Shown here: positions 1 through 6,559 of the stretch, one piece after another | How the letters are laid out: the number at the start of each line of letters is the position of its first letter | Position numbering within the stretch: the stretch's first letter is position 1 | NCBI GenBank assembly: GCA_023386855.1 | Contig: JAEWIW010000327.1 | Span: forward strand, 1-9,124 | Origin: Bacteroidota bacterium | GTDB lineage: Bacteria; Bacteroidota; Bacteroidia; Chitinophagales; Chitinophagaceae | DNA length: 9,124 nucleotides | Reading direction: 5' to 3' | Program-made: the position numbers and the translations under genes | Notes under the pieces: model-generated | What the model was told of the DNA's origin: nothing | Databases searched by the model: none | Seen by the model: the letters and a program-made list of their open reading frames with translations, nothing else

Positions 1-1
1 G

Positions 2-1696
2 GTTGAAGGTGATAAAGCCAGCAATGACCCCATGAATGGCATTGATCAAAGTTGGCAGCGCGAAGGGTTGAATTTTAATATTGAGATAGATTCTATCCTA
101 AACCATTATGCGCTGATGAACCCGGCAGCTTCACTGCCTGCACTGGTGCAGTTGAATAAAAAAATCCAGTTGATTCCTGGAGGCTATTGGAAAACGCAGA
201 AGCTCAAAGAACTTAGCAGCATCATTGAACGTGCATCAGGATTATGGCTTGAAGGATCATCTAACAGTGAATATGCTATCCAGGGCGATTCGATAAAAGT
301 GTTTATCGCCCTGAATAACCGTGCTGGCGCATCCATAAGGATTAAATCAATTGAAATAAATGGAACAGGTACTGCAATTAATGCTGCACTTGAACCCAAC
401 AGGAACCTTATCATTGATCGTTTAATTCCTATTGCGGATACCATGCCGGTGAGTCATCCATACTGGCTGGAAGAAAGAATGCAGGAAGGTTCATTTACTG
501 TTAATAAACAGGAGCTCATCGGCAAACCCTGGAATGATCCTGCCATGAAGGTTGTATTTAACCTGGATATTGAAGGCGAATCTTTTCGTTTTGTAAAACC
601 CATTGAATATAAATACACAGATCCTGTGAAAGGTGAAGTGCACCAGCCTTTGGTTATTGTTCCTCCTGTAACAGTATCCACTGATCCCAGCATACTGGTA
701 TTTAAAAAAGGAAATCCTGAGCAGCATACTATGGTGGTGAACCTTCACGCCAATAAAGATCTTCGTGGATATAACGCCCATGTATATACGCGGATCGGAA
801 GCAGGCAATTCAATTTCTCCGATACTGCTTTTGACCTGGCAGCAGGTGCAAACCGGTATTATCCATTCAATATATCACCGGCATTAATCAATGGTGTAGA
901 GCAATCACAATTGCAGGCATATGCCGACCTTAAAAATGGCAAGCAGCACCAGCCGGCATACCTGAGCCTTACTTCTATCAGTTATGACCATATTCCAAGG
1001 ATCCATTACTTCTTCCCCGACGGTGTTAAGTTGCTGAACATTGACCTGAAAACATCGGGCAAAAAGATCGGGTATATAGAAGGAGCAGGCGACAGGGTGC
1101 CTATTGCTCTCAAACAAATGGGGTACGAGGTAACAGTACTCAAAGAAACCGATCTTAAAGCAAATTACCTTTCACAATTTGATGCGATCATTACAGGCGT
1201 TCGTGCCTATAACGTGCATGCATACCTTCAATCAGCATACGATGAACTGATGGAATACGTGAAGAAGGGGGGCAACCTAATTGTGCAATACAATACCAAC
1301 AGCCAGATCGGCCCGGTAAAAGCCAGGATCGCGCCTTATACTTTCAATATTTCAAGAGCAAGAGTTACCGATGAAACTGCGCCGGTTAAATTTGCTATTC
1401 CATCTCACCCGGTATTGAATTATCCCAATAAAATTACTGAAAGGGATTTTGAAGGATGGATACAGGAAAGGGGAATTTATTTTGCCGACCAGTTGGATCC
1501 GCATTTCAAAGCTCCTTTATTAATGAATGATCCTAATGAACCGGCACAGGACGGCAGCCTCGTGATCGCAGATTATGGCAAGGGAAAGTTCGTTTATACA
1601 GGTCTGGTATTTTTCCGTGAACTGCCTGCAGGTGTACCAGGCGCATACCGCTTACTGGCCAATATCATTGCATTAAATAAGAAAGCAGCATTTTAA
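2..1696 (+). CDS. PIG-L family deacetylase-like protein, C-terminal part (5' end outside window)
   Basis: The reading frame is open from base 2, before the first ATG at 32, and the residues before that ATG (VEGDKASNDP) fit the family, so the gene continues upstream and 32 is not the start. About 564 residues are visible. Large Bacteroidota members of the PIG-L/LmbE family carry a zinc-dependent N-acetyl-sugar deacetylase domain first; that domain would lie upstream and cannot be checked here. What is visible is a middle region of beta-rich, Ig/NEW3-like sequence (roughly nt 250-1000) and a C-terminal class I glutamine-amidotransferase-like (ThuA-type) domain (about nt 1060-1680), with GYIEGAGD, FDAIITGVRAYN and the KKGGNLIVQYNT strand. 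No nucleophile cysteine is visible in the C-terminal domain, so it may be non-catalytic. It is the first visible gene of a tight cluster with two microproteins and a Na+ symporter, suggesting processing of an imported amino-sugar-like compound (inference). Family assignment is confident; substrate is unknown. Confidence 0.85.
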   Translation, partial: VEGDKASNDPMNGIDQSWQREGLNFNIEIDSILNHYALMNPAASLPALVQLNKKIQLIPGGYWKTQKLKELSSIIERASGLWLEGSSNSEYAIQGDSIKVFIALNNRAGASIRIKSIEINGTGTAINAALEPNRNLIIDRLIPIADTMPVSHPYWLEERMQEGSFTVNKQELIGKPWNDPAMKVVFNLDIEGESFRFVKPIEYKYTDPVKGEVHQPLVIVPPVTVSTDPSILVFKKGNPEQHTMVVNLHANKDLRGYNAHVYTRIGSRQFNFSDTAFDLAAGANRYYPFNISPALINGVEQSQLQAYADLKNGKQHQPAYLSLTSISYDHIPRIHYFFPDGVKLLNIDLKTSGKKIGYIEGAGDRVPIALKQMGYEVTVLKETDLKANYLSQFDAIITGVRAYNVHAYLQSAYDELMEYVKKGGNLIVQYNTNSQIGPVKARIAPYTFNISRARVTDETAPVKFAIPSHPVLNYPNKITERDFEGWIQERGIYFADQLDPHFKAPLLMNDPNEPAQDGSLVIADYGKGKFVYTGLVFFRELPAGVPGAYRLLANIIALNKKAAF

Positions 1697-1708
1697 TATA
1701 ATCCACCT

Positions 1709-1882
1709 ATGAAGAATGACAGGTCAAGAAAGGTAAACAACGACAGGAGAAATATCGGCATGACAATAGCCATCATAGCAGGACTGGTCATCGGCCTGTT
1801 CATCAAGCGCCTTTCATTAGGCTTGCTGATTGGAGTAGTCATGGGATTATTGGTAGGTGGCATGTGGTCAACTAAAAAATAG
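1709..1882 (+). CDS. small glycine-rich membrane protein (57 aa), unrecognised
   Basis: This is an ATG-to-TAG frame of 58 codons starting 12 nt after the deacetylase stop. The product has a charged, basic N-terminus (MKNDRSRKVNNDRRN), then two short hydrophobic stretches, residues about 17-33 and 36-53, separated by IKR. The second has a glycine-zipper-like spacing (GLLIGVVMGLLVGG), as in tightly packed transmembrane helices. A helical hairpin with both ends in the cytoplasm fits the basic N-terminus. Codon choice (ATC, GGC, CTG) matches the neighbouring genes. The frame fills a stretch that would otherwise be 326 bp of non-coding DNA inside an apparent operon. I do not recognise a family. 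An accessory subunit of the downstream symporter is possible but is only inferred from position. Confidence 0.65.
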   Translation: MKNDRSRKVNNDRRNIGMTIAIIAGLVIGLFIKRLSLGLLIGVVMGLLVGGMWSTKK

Positions 1883-1886
1883 TTTT

Positions 1887-2000
1887 ATGGAAGATAGAAG
1901 TCCCTTGTTTTCCCGCTGGTGGAAATGGTATTTGCTGGTAATACTGGTACTCATCATCCTGGTTATATTGTTCTACCTGTTCACTGAACATTTCAGCTGA
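1887..2000 (+). CDS. single-pass membrane microprotein (37 aa), unrecognised
   Basis: This 38-codon ATG-to-TGA frame begins 4 nt after the stop of the 57-residue gene and ends 22 nt before the symporter start. The product has a short amphipathic N-terminus with a tryptophan-rich interface (RWWKW, residues 10-14), one strongly hydrophobic helix (about residues 15-32, nearly all L/I/V) and a short tail (TEHFS). The Trp belt and basic residues suggest that the N-terminus is on the cytoplasmic side. The architecture resembles known small transporter-associated peptides such as KdpF in overall shape, without detectable similarity. Close packing in an operon and an uninterrupted membrane helix argue for a real gene, but the length gives little statistical support. 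Function is unknown. Confidence 0.55.
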   Translation: MEDRSPLFSRWWKWYLLVILVLIILVILFYLFTEHFS

Positions 2001-2022
2001 TTTATTCACTTAATTTCCTTTC

Positions 2023-3744
2023 ATGAGATTTACTTCGCTCGACTGGATCATCCTGGTTGCCACATTGGTGGGGATCATACTGTATGGTGTATACAGGAGT
2101 AAAACGAAGAGAAATCTTGAAGGGTATTTTCTTGGTAACCGGGAAATGCCCTGGTTCATCATCCTTTTAAGCATCATGGGAACACAGGCCAGTGCCATTA
2201 CTTTCCTTACAGCACCAGGCCAGGCTTATACCGATGGTATGCGGTTCGTTCAATATTATTTTGGTATTCCTTTAGCGATGGTGGTGGTGAGCATCACTTT
2301 TGTTCCCATCTTTCACCGGCTAAGGATCTATACCGCTTATGAATACCTCGAACAACGCTTTGATCTTAAAACCAGGACACTTACATCCTTTCTTTTTTTA
2401 TTATCGAGGGGACTTTCAACAGGTATCAGCATATATGCTCCTTCACTGGTGCTTCATAGTGTATTGGGTTGGGATGTTTATGTAACGAATATATTCATGG
2501 GTGGACTGGTGATCATCTATACTGTTTCGGGCGGAGCCAAGGCAGTTGCCTACACACAGCAGCTTCAGTTCATCATTATTTATATCGCCATGTTCATAGC
2601 AGCATGGTATGTTATTGATATGTTGCCAAAAGGGATCAGTTTTACCGATGCATTGCATATCAGTGGAAAATCCGGTAAACTGAATGTGATCAGCGATGGT
2701 TTCACCAATGGAAGTTTCGACTGGAAAGACAGGTACAATATATGGAGCGGGGTGATCGGCGGATTTTTCCTGGCCTTAAGTTATTTTGGAACAGATCAAA
2801 GCCAGGTAGGAAGGTACCTTACTGCAAGAAGCCTGAAAGAAAGCAGGATGGGATTACTCATGAACGGCCTGGTAAAAGTGCCCCTCCAGTTTTTTATTTT
2901 ATTGATCGGTGCATTATTGTTTTCCTTCTACCAGTTTTACCAATCACCGGTATTCTTCAACCTGGCACAGGAAAGGATGGTGAAAGAAAGTGCTTATGCT
3001 GGAGAGTTCAATGAAGTGGAAAAGGAATATAAAGACCTCCAGGAGCAGAAAAGAACTACCGCGGTATATCTTTCCGATGCATTGAATTCAAATGATGAAT
3101 TCAGGATAGGGGAGTTAAGGGAAGCGTTGAACCTGCAGGAAAAAGAAAGCAACTCTTTAAGAAATGAGGTAAAGGAAATTATAAAGAAGGCTTCTCCGGG
3201 TAGTGATCCCAATGATACCAATTATATCTTTTTAAGATTCGTGGGAGATTACCTTCCTGCAGGATTAGTCGGTCTTGTCATCGCCATCATATTCCTTGCA
3301 GCATGGGGAAGTATCGCTGCAGCATTGAATTCGCTTGCATCCTGTACGATGGTCGATTTTCATCTTAAGTTTTCAAAACGTCCTTTATCAATTGAAAAGG
3401 AGTATTACTGGTCAAAGATATATACGCTTTTATGGGGAGTATTCTGTATCGTGATCGCTGATTTCGCTTATAACCTTGGCAATAGTCTTATTGAAGCAGT
3501 CAATATATTGGGATCATGGTTCTATGGAACCATCCTTGGTGTATTCCTGGTAGCTTTTTATATGAAATGGATCAAAGGAAATGCAGTTTTTATCGCGGCA
3601 TTGCTGGCCGAATCCATCGTGATAGGAGTGTATTATATGGATATCATTTCCTTCTTATGGCTGAACGTGATTGGTGCTATTGCAGTGCCATTATTTGCAA
3701 TCATGCTCCAGCCTTTGATCGGTAGAACAAAGGCCGAAGCATGA
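2023..3744 (+). CDS. sodium:solute symporter (SSS family)
   Basis: This 573-residue inner-membrane transporter of the SSS/SLC5 family has about 13 hydrophobic segments (approximate residues 7-24, 44-65, 75-96, 119-145, 153-172, 180-200, 240-262, 279-305, 410-440, 463-482, 490-513, 520-537, 541-562). Family hallmarks are the TM motif SIMGTQASAITFLTAPG (50-66), SGGAKAVAYTQQLQ (169-182), GTDQSQVGRYLTAR (256-269) and GSIAAALNS (429-437); the last lies where characterised members bind Na+, with S430 the likely ligand position. Basic residues in alternate loops give a periplasmic N-terminus and cytoplasmic C-terminus, as in 13-TM members. A charged, probably coiled-coil loop of about 90 residues (313-400) sits between TM8 and TM9 and should be periplasmic. 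The start is fixed by the upstream TGA and the first ATG; there is no clear Shine-Dalgarno sequence. Substrate cannot be read from sequence; linkage to a PIG-L deacetylase suggests a sugar or amino-sugar derivative (inference). Confidence 0.93.
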   Translation: MRFTSLDWIILVATLVGIILYGVYRSKTKRNLEGYFLGNREMPWFIILLSIMGTQASAITFLTAPGQAYTDGMRFVQYYFGIPLAMVVVSITFVPIFHRLRIYTAYEYLEQRFDLKTRTLTSFLFLLSRGLSTGISIYAPSLVLHSVLGWDVYVTNIFMGGLVIIYTVSGGAKAVAYTQQLQFIIIYIAMFIAAWYVIDMLPKGISFTDALHISGKSGKLNVISDGFTNGSFDWKDRYNIWSGVIGGFFLALSYFGTDQSQVGRYLTARSLKESRMGLLMNGLVKVPLQFFILLIGALLFSFYQFYQSPVFFNLAQERMVKESAYAGEFNEVEKEYKDLQEQKRTTAVYLSDALNSNDEFRIGELREALNLQEKESNSLRNEVKEIIKKASPGSDPNDTNYIFLRFVGDYLPAGLVGLVIAIIFLAAWGSIAAALNSLASCTMVDFHLKFSKRPLSIEKEYYWSKIYTLLWGVFCIVIADFAYNLGNSLIEAVNILGSWFYGTILGVFLVAFYMKWIKGNAVFIAALLAESIVIGVYYMDIISFLWLNVIGAIAVPLFAIMLQPLIGRTKAEA

Positions 3745-3754
3745 AAGTGAATTA

Positions 3755-4591
3755 TTATTTCAATGATTTGATCAGCTTCTCATTCAACGCAACATAATCA
3801 TCGCTTTTTGCTGCACGGGCAAGTTCCATGGATTTGTTTGCTGCTGCAATGGCCTCCTGCTTTTTACCAAGCTTAGCCAGCGCATTGGCTCTCTGGTGAT
3901 GTACCCAAAATGCATTGGGTGTTTGTTCCACTGCTTTATTCAGCCACTCGAGTGCCTTATTCATATCCTTTCCATTTTCCATATAGTACATGGCGGCAGC
4001 AAAATAAGGGCGGCTATCCTTATTCATCAAGTTATCGATCTGCGCCATCACTTTGGTTTCAACATCTGCTTCAATTGGAAAGGTAACTGCGGTCCTATCC
4101 CAAAGCATTGTTGCCTGCATTGAATTTGATTTTATTTCATCAAAAACGATCAGGAATGATTCAACAGGGAATGAAAGATCCACGGCCTTAGCAGTAAACC
4201 TTGCAACATCCTGGTCTTCTTTGTACGCTGCAGGACTGGTTACATCAAGTTGTTTGGAAATGATGATGGTCCATTCATTTTCACCAGGTATAGTTAGCAG
4301 TCCATATTTTCCTGCTGGAACCTTTTTGCCTCCAACGGTAACATCCTCACCGAAGCTGATGGTTGTTGCTTCATTGGCGCCGGTTCTCCATACTTTACCA
4401 TAAGGCACCAGGTCGCCAAAGATCTTCCTGCCTCTTACTGCTGGCCTGGAATAATTCAATTCAACAGTGGAAAGTGCGAAGTTCTGCTTCACTGTTTGCA
4501 TGGGTGATGGTGCAGGCGTTCGAAGCATTTGCGCTTCAGGACTGAGATACAGGCCTCCTGCAAACAGGAGGGTAATGAATAACTTTTTCAT
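3755..4591 (-). CDS. secreted DUF2911 domain protein with C-terminal TPR-like repeats
   Basis: The 278-residue product starts with a signal peptide (MKKLFITLLFAGGLYLSPEA, probable cleavage near residue 20), so it is exported to the periplasm or beyond; there is no lipobox cysteine. Residues about 28-175 form the DUF2911 domain, recognised from SxVELNYSRPAVRGRKIFG (41-59), LVPYGKVWRTGANEATTI (61-78) and VPAGKYGLLTIPG (91-103), a beta-rich domain common in Bacteroidota and of unknown function. Residues about 195-275 form two TPR-like helical hairpins (KALEWLNKAVEQTPN; ALAKLGKKQEAIAAANKSMELA), which usually bind protein partners. The gene lies 72 nt downstream of xerD on the same strand, with a 12-bp AT palindrome and an imperfect hairpin between them, so it may have its own promoter. 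It converges on the symporter gene with 10 nt between stops. Family is certain; role is unknown. Confidence 0.88.
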   Translation of the reverse strand: MKKLFITLLFAGGLYLSPEAQMLRTPAPSPMQTVKQNFALSTVELNYSRPAVRGRKIFGDLVPYGKVWRTGANEATTISFGEDVTVGGKKVPAGKYGLLTIPGENEWTIIISKQLDVTSPAAYKEDQDVARFTAKAVDLSFPVESFLIVFDEIKSNSMQATMLWDRTAVTFPIEADVETKVMAQIDNLMNKDSRPYFAAAMYYMENGKDMNKALEWLNKAVEQTPNAFWVHHQRANALAKLGKKQEAIAAANKSMELARAAKSDDYVALNEKLIKSLK

Positions 4592-4613
4592 GTTGGTTTG
4601 TTTAGATTAAGCT

Positions 4614-4625
4614 TTAAAATTTTAA
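4614..4625. repeat. 12-bp perfect AT palindrome before the DUF2911 gene
   Basis: TTAAAATTTTAA is perfectly self-complementary and lies 23 nt upstream of the DUF2911 start. It could be part of a promoter or a regulator site, but AT palindromes of this size arise by chance; no good TAnnTTTG element was seen beside it. Confidence 0.25.
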
Positions 4626-4656
4626 TGGTAAAGAAAGGTTCGATAGAATCGCCCTT
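4625..4656 (-). terminator. possible weak terminator after xerD
   Basis: Read on the - strand just after the xerD TGA, AAGG-g-CGAT-TCT-ATCG-aa-CCTT (4656-4635) can fold into an imperfect hairpin, followed by a T-rich tail (TTTCTTTACC). The stem is interrupted, so termination may be partial and the DUF2911 gene may be partly co-transcribed with xerD. Confidence 0.3.
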
Positions 4657-4663
4657 AAATTAT

Positions 4664-5569
4664 TCAATCTTTTTGAAATGCGGGATGAAACTGTACCAAT
4701 GTTGTTTTTAAATAATCCCTGTCGAGATGCGTATACATCTCAGTGGTGGTGATGCTTTCATGTCCAAGCATTTCCTGCACCACGCGCAGATCGGCTCCCC
4801 CTTCCACAAGGTGCGTGGCAAAAGAATGCCTGAAAGTATGGGGTGATATATTCTTTTTTAACCCTGAACGTTGTACCAGTTCTTTCAACATTAAAAAGAT
4901 CATAACCCTTGTGAGTTTTGCACCGCGACGGTTCAGGAATAGTATATCCTCGTTACCTGGTTGAATGTTCTGTTGGCTGCGGATATTTTCTTTATACATG
5001 TTAACCTGCCTGATTGCATAGGACCCGATAGGTACGAGGCGTTGTTTATTCCCTTTTCCCGTTACCCTTATAAAACCAATATCAAGATAAAGATCCGAGA
5101 TCTTCAGGTTCACCAGTTCGCTCACCCTTAAGCCGCAACTGTACAGGGTTTCAAGTATGGCTTTGTTTCTTTCTCCTTCAGGTTTTGAAAGATCAACCTG
5201 CTGGATGATCAGCTCTATTTCCTGTGGCGACAATACATCGGGCAGGGCCTTCTTCATTCTCGGCGCTTCAAGCAGGAAGCTGGGATCCTGTTGGGTGATC
5301 TGTTCAATAAGACAATATTTATAGAACGAACGTATGCCCGAAATGATCCTTGCCTGTGATCTTGCCGTCATTCCTAACTCGCTGATCCAGGCAATGAACA
5401 TACGCAGATCGTCAAGGGTAAGATCAGCAGGGGATTTAAGGTCGCCGGTGTGTTGAAGGAACTGGGTGAGTTTATCAATATCATGCAGGTAGGCTTCCAC
5501 AGAGTTCCCTGCCAGCGATTTTTCCAGCTGGAGGTATGCCTTATATCCTTTTTTGTATGGTTCCCACAT
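4664..5569 (-). CDS. xerD: tyrosine recombinase XerD
   Basis: This 301-residue site-specific recombinase has the usual length for XerD. The N-terminal SAM-like core-binding domain (about residues 1-100; KSLAGNSVEAYLHDIDKLTQF) is followed by the catalytic domain with every active-site residue present: R148 in SCGLRVSEL, K172 in GKGNKQRLVPIG, H244 and R247 in SPHTFRHSFATHLVEGGAD, H270 in MLGHESITTTEMYTHLD, and the nucleophile Y279. With XerC it normally resolves chromosome dimers at dif near the terminus. XerD rather than XerC is favoured by GADLRVVQEMLGHESITTTEMYTH and overall length, though the two are close. The setting is housekeeping: no attachment site, cargo or direct repeats are visible, so a phage or integron integrase is unlikely. 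It is divergent from the cysteine-cluster gene across 81 bp. Confidence 0.93.
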   Translation of the reverse strand: MWEPYKKGYKAYLQLEKSLAGNSVEAYLHDIDKLTQFLQHTGDLKSPADLTLDDLRMFIAWISELGMTARSQARIISGIRSFYKYCLIEQITQQDPSFLLEAPRMKKALPDVLSPQEIELIIQQVDLSKPEGERNKAILETLYSCGLRVSELVNLKISDLYLDIGFIRVTGKGNKQRLVPIGSYAIRQVNMYKENIRSQQNIQPGNEDILFLNRRGAKLTRVMIFLMLKELVQRSGLKKNISPHTFRHSFATHLVEGGADLRVVQEMLGHESITTTEMYTHLDRDYLKTTLVQFHPAFQKD

Positions 5570-5582
5570 GATTAAAGAAACT

Positions 5583-5650
5583 GAATGTTGGCGGGTAAAC
5601 GATTTTATTTAGATTGCAATTTCTAACAAAAATCTTTCTAACCCGCATTC
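5583..5650. repeat. interrupted inverted repeat in the xerD/YkgJ divergent region
   Basis: GAATgttgGCGGGT (5583-5596) is mirrored by ACCCGCATTC (5641-5650): the GCGGGT/ACCCGC and GAAT/ATTC parts pair, and only gttg is left out on one side. The arms lie 44 nt apart and flank the candidate promoter, so they could bind a regulator or be a chance palindrome. Confidence 0.3.
5588..5616 (+). promoter_or_regulatory. candidate promoter for the YkgJ-family gene
   Basis: TTG (5588-5590), a 19-nt spacer and TAGATTG (5610-5616) resemble the TTG-N19-TAnnTTTG arrangement, missing one T. The predicted start near 5622 leaves a leader of about 28 nt. The -33 part overlaps one arm of the interrupted inverted repeat at 5583-5650. 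Confidence 0.3.
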
Positions 5651-6157
5651 ATGGATAAGATCAATTTACGTGCATTCAGGAAAAAAGTTGCGTTGAATAA
5701 ATCCGCCTTCCGGAGATTCTTAAGCAGGATTGAAAAAAATCCTCCACGTGGCCTGCCTAAACTTACCCTTGAAAAAAATGCGGAAACCTGGATGGAGATC
5801 GATTGCCTTAGTTGCGCCAATTGCTGCAAAACAATGTCGCCCACCTATACCTCAACGGATCTAAAGCGTATATCGGCATTCCTTGGCATGACGGTAGATG
5901 CCTTTAAGGAAAAATGGTTGTATAAAGACCGCAATGGCGACTGGTTAAACCGAAAGCAACCCTGCCAGTTCCTCAACCTCCAGGATAACAAATGCAGTAT
6001 TTATGCTGTGCGACCCAGGGATTGCGCGGGATTCCCTCATCATACCAAGAAGCGCATGCTCGATTATATTCATGTTTACAAGCAGAACGTAGAACATTGT
6101 CCAGCCACCTATAAGCTGGTGGAAAAAATGCGTTCAACATTATTTCCTTTAAGCTAG
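5651..6157 (+). CDS. YkgJ family cysteine-cluster protein
   Basis: The 168-residue soluble protein carries the family signature CxxCxxCC at C52, C55, C58 and C59 (CLSCANCC), followed by further conserved cysteines at C105 (QPCQFL), C115 (NKCSIYAVRP), C125 (RDCAGFP) and C150 (EHCPA). The spacing fits the YkgJ/UPF0153 family, thought to bind zinc or an Fe-S cluster; no member's exact activity is established enough to assign here. The first 40 residues are basic and helical (AFRKKVALNKSAFRRFLSRIEKN). ATG at 5651 is chosen because it is the first in frame and sits a plausible distance from a TTG-N19-TAGATTG element. Its stop directly abuts the stop of the convergent YraN gene. Confidence 0.9.
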   Translation: MDKINLRAFRKKVALNKSAFRRFLSRIEKNPPRGLPKLTLEKNAETWMEIDCLSCANCCKTMSPTYTSTDLKRISAFLGMTVDAFKEKWLYKDRNGDWLNRKQPCQFLNLQDNKCSIYAVRPRDCAGFPHHTKKRMLDYIHVYKQNVEHCPATYKLVEKMRSTLFPLS

Positions 6158-6514
6158 TTATTCATAAAAGATATCTTCCACAAACCTTACCTGGTGCTGA
6201 CCATCCGAGAACTGGATGGCAATAATATCGAACTGGACCAGCTTCCATTTCGGGTAGGCATGCAGGTAAGCCGATGCTGCCCTTTGTAGCTTTCGAAATT
6301 TATATTCAGTTACTGCTTCTTCCGGTGTGCCAAAAGCCGGGCCCCATCGACCCTTTACCTCAATGAAATGTAATACTTTGTTCCTGCTGGCTATAATATC
6401 AATTTCGCAATGAACATGTCTCCAGTTAAGATGCAATACATCGAATCCCTGGCCTTGAAGGTATTCCACTGCCATCTGTTCGGCAAACCTTCCTTTACTG
6501 ATGTTGTTGTTCAT
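6158..6514 (-). CDS. YraN family (UPF0102) endonuclease-like protein
   Basis: This 118-residue single-domain protein has the length and motifs of the YraN/UPF0102 family, a predicted PD-(D/E)XK nuclease-like fold. GRFAEQMAVEYLQGQGFDVL (residues 8-27) gives the N-terminal helix with E12. CEIDIIA (36-42) gives the metal-binding E37 and D39, and HFIEVKGR (49-56) gives E52 and K54, so the presumed catalytic set E/D-ExK is complete. A Cys replaces the Gly often found before EID (position 36), which is a tolerated variation. The C-terminal part (KWKLVQFDIIAI) is the conserved strand seen in full-length members. Biological role is unsettled; a DNA repair or recombination role is often suggested. It is divergent from manA across 37 bp. 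Confidence 0.9.
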   Translation of the reverse strand: MNNNISKGRFAEQMAVEYLQGQGFDVLHLNWRHVHCEIDIIASRNKVLHFIEVKGRWGPAFGTPEEAVTEYKFRKLQRAASAYLHAYPKWKLVQFDIIAIQFSDGQHQVRFVEDIFYE

Positions 6515-6559
6515 GGACAGGTTTTACTAATTTAGCCGCCAAAACAACGGCATGGCAAA
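6504..6559. promoter_or_regulatory. candidate overlapping divergent promoters between the YraN gene and manA
   Basis: Around the near-palindrome CTAATTTAG (6527-6535), each strand reads TAnnTTAG, one base off the TAnnTTTG -7 consensus. On the + strand a TTG (6507-6509) lies 18 nt before it; on the - strand TTTG (6559-6556) lies 21 nt before it. Both spacings are in the accepted range, so the two promoters would share the same -7 bases and exclude each other. Both leaders would be very short. Low-complexity matches make this tentative. Confidence 0.35.

Noticed and set aside
2742..3014. 90-codon + strand frame inside the symporter gene
   Set aside because: It lies wholly within the well-supported symporter frame, and its translation is not like any family I recognise.
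3741..3775. TGAAA...TTTCA inverted repeat between the symporter and DUF2911 stops as a bidirectional terminator
   Set aside because: The stem is only about 5 AT-rich base pairs, too weak for a credible intrinsic terminator.
4664..5569. Tyrosine recombinase as a sign of an integrated mobile element or integron
   Set aside because: Length, motifs and catalytic set fit housekeeping XerD; no flanking direct repeats, attC-like arrays, phage genes or composition shift are visible.
6101..6126. Hairpin (CCACC/GGTGG or CCAGC/GCTGG) near the end of the YkgJ-type gene as a terminator
   Set aside because: It is inside the coding sequence and is followed by an A run on the + strand, with no T run on the 3' side of either strand.
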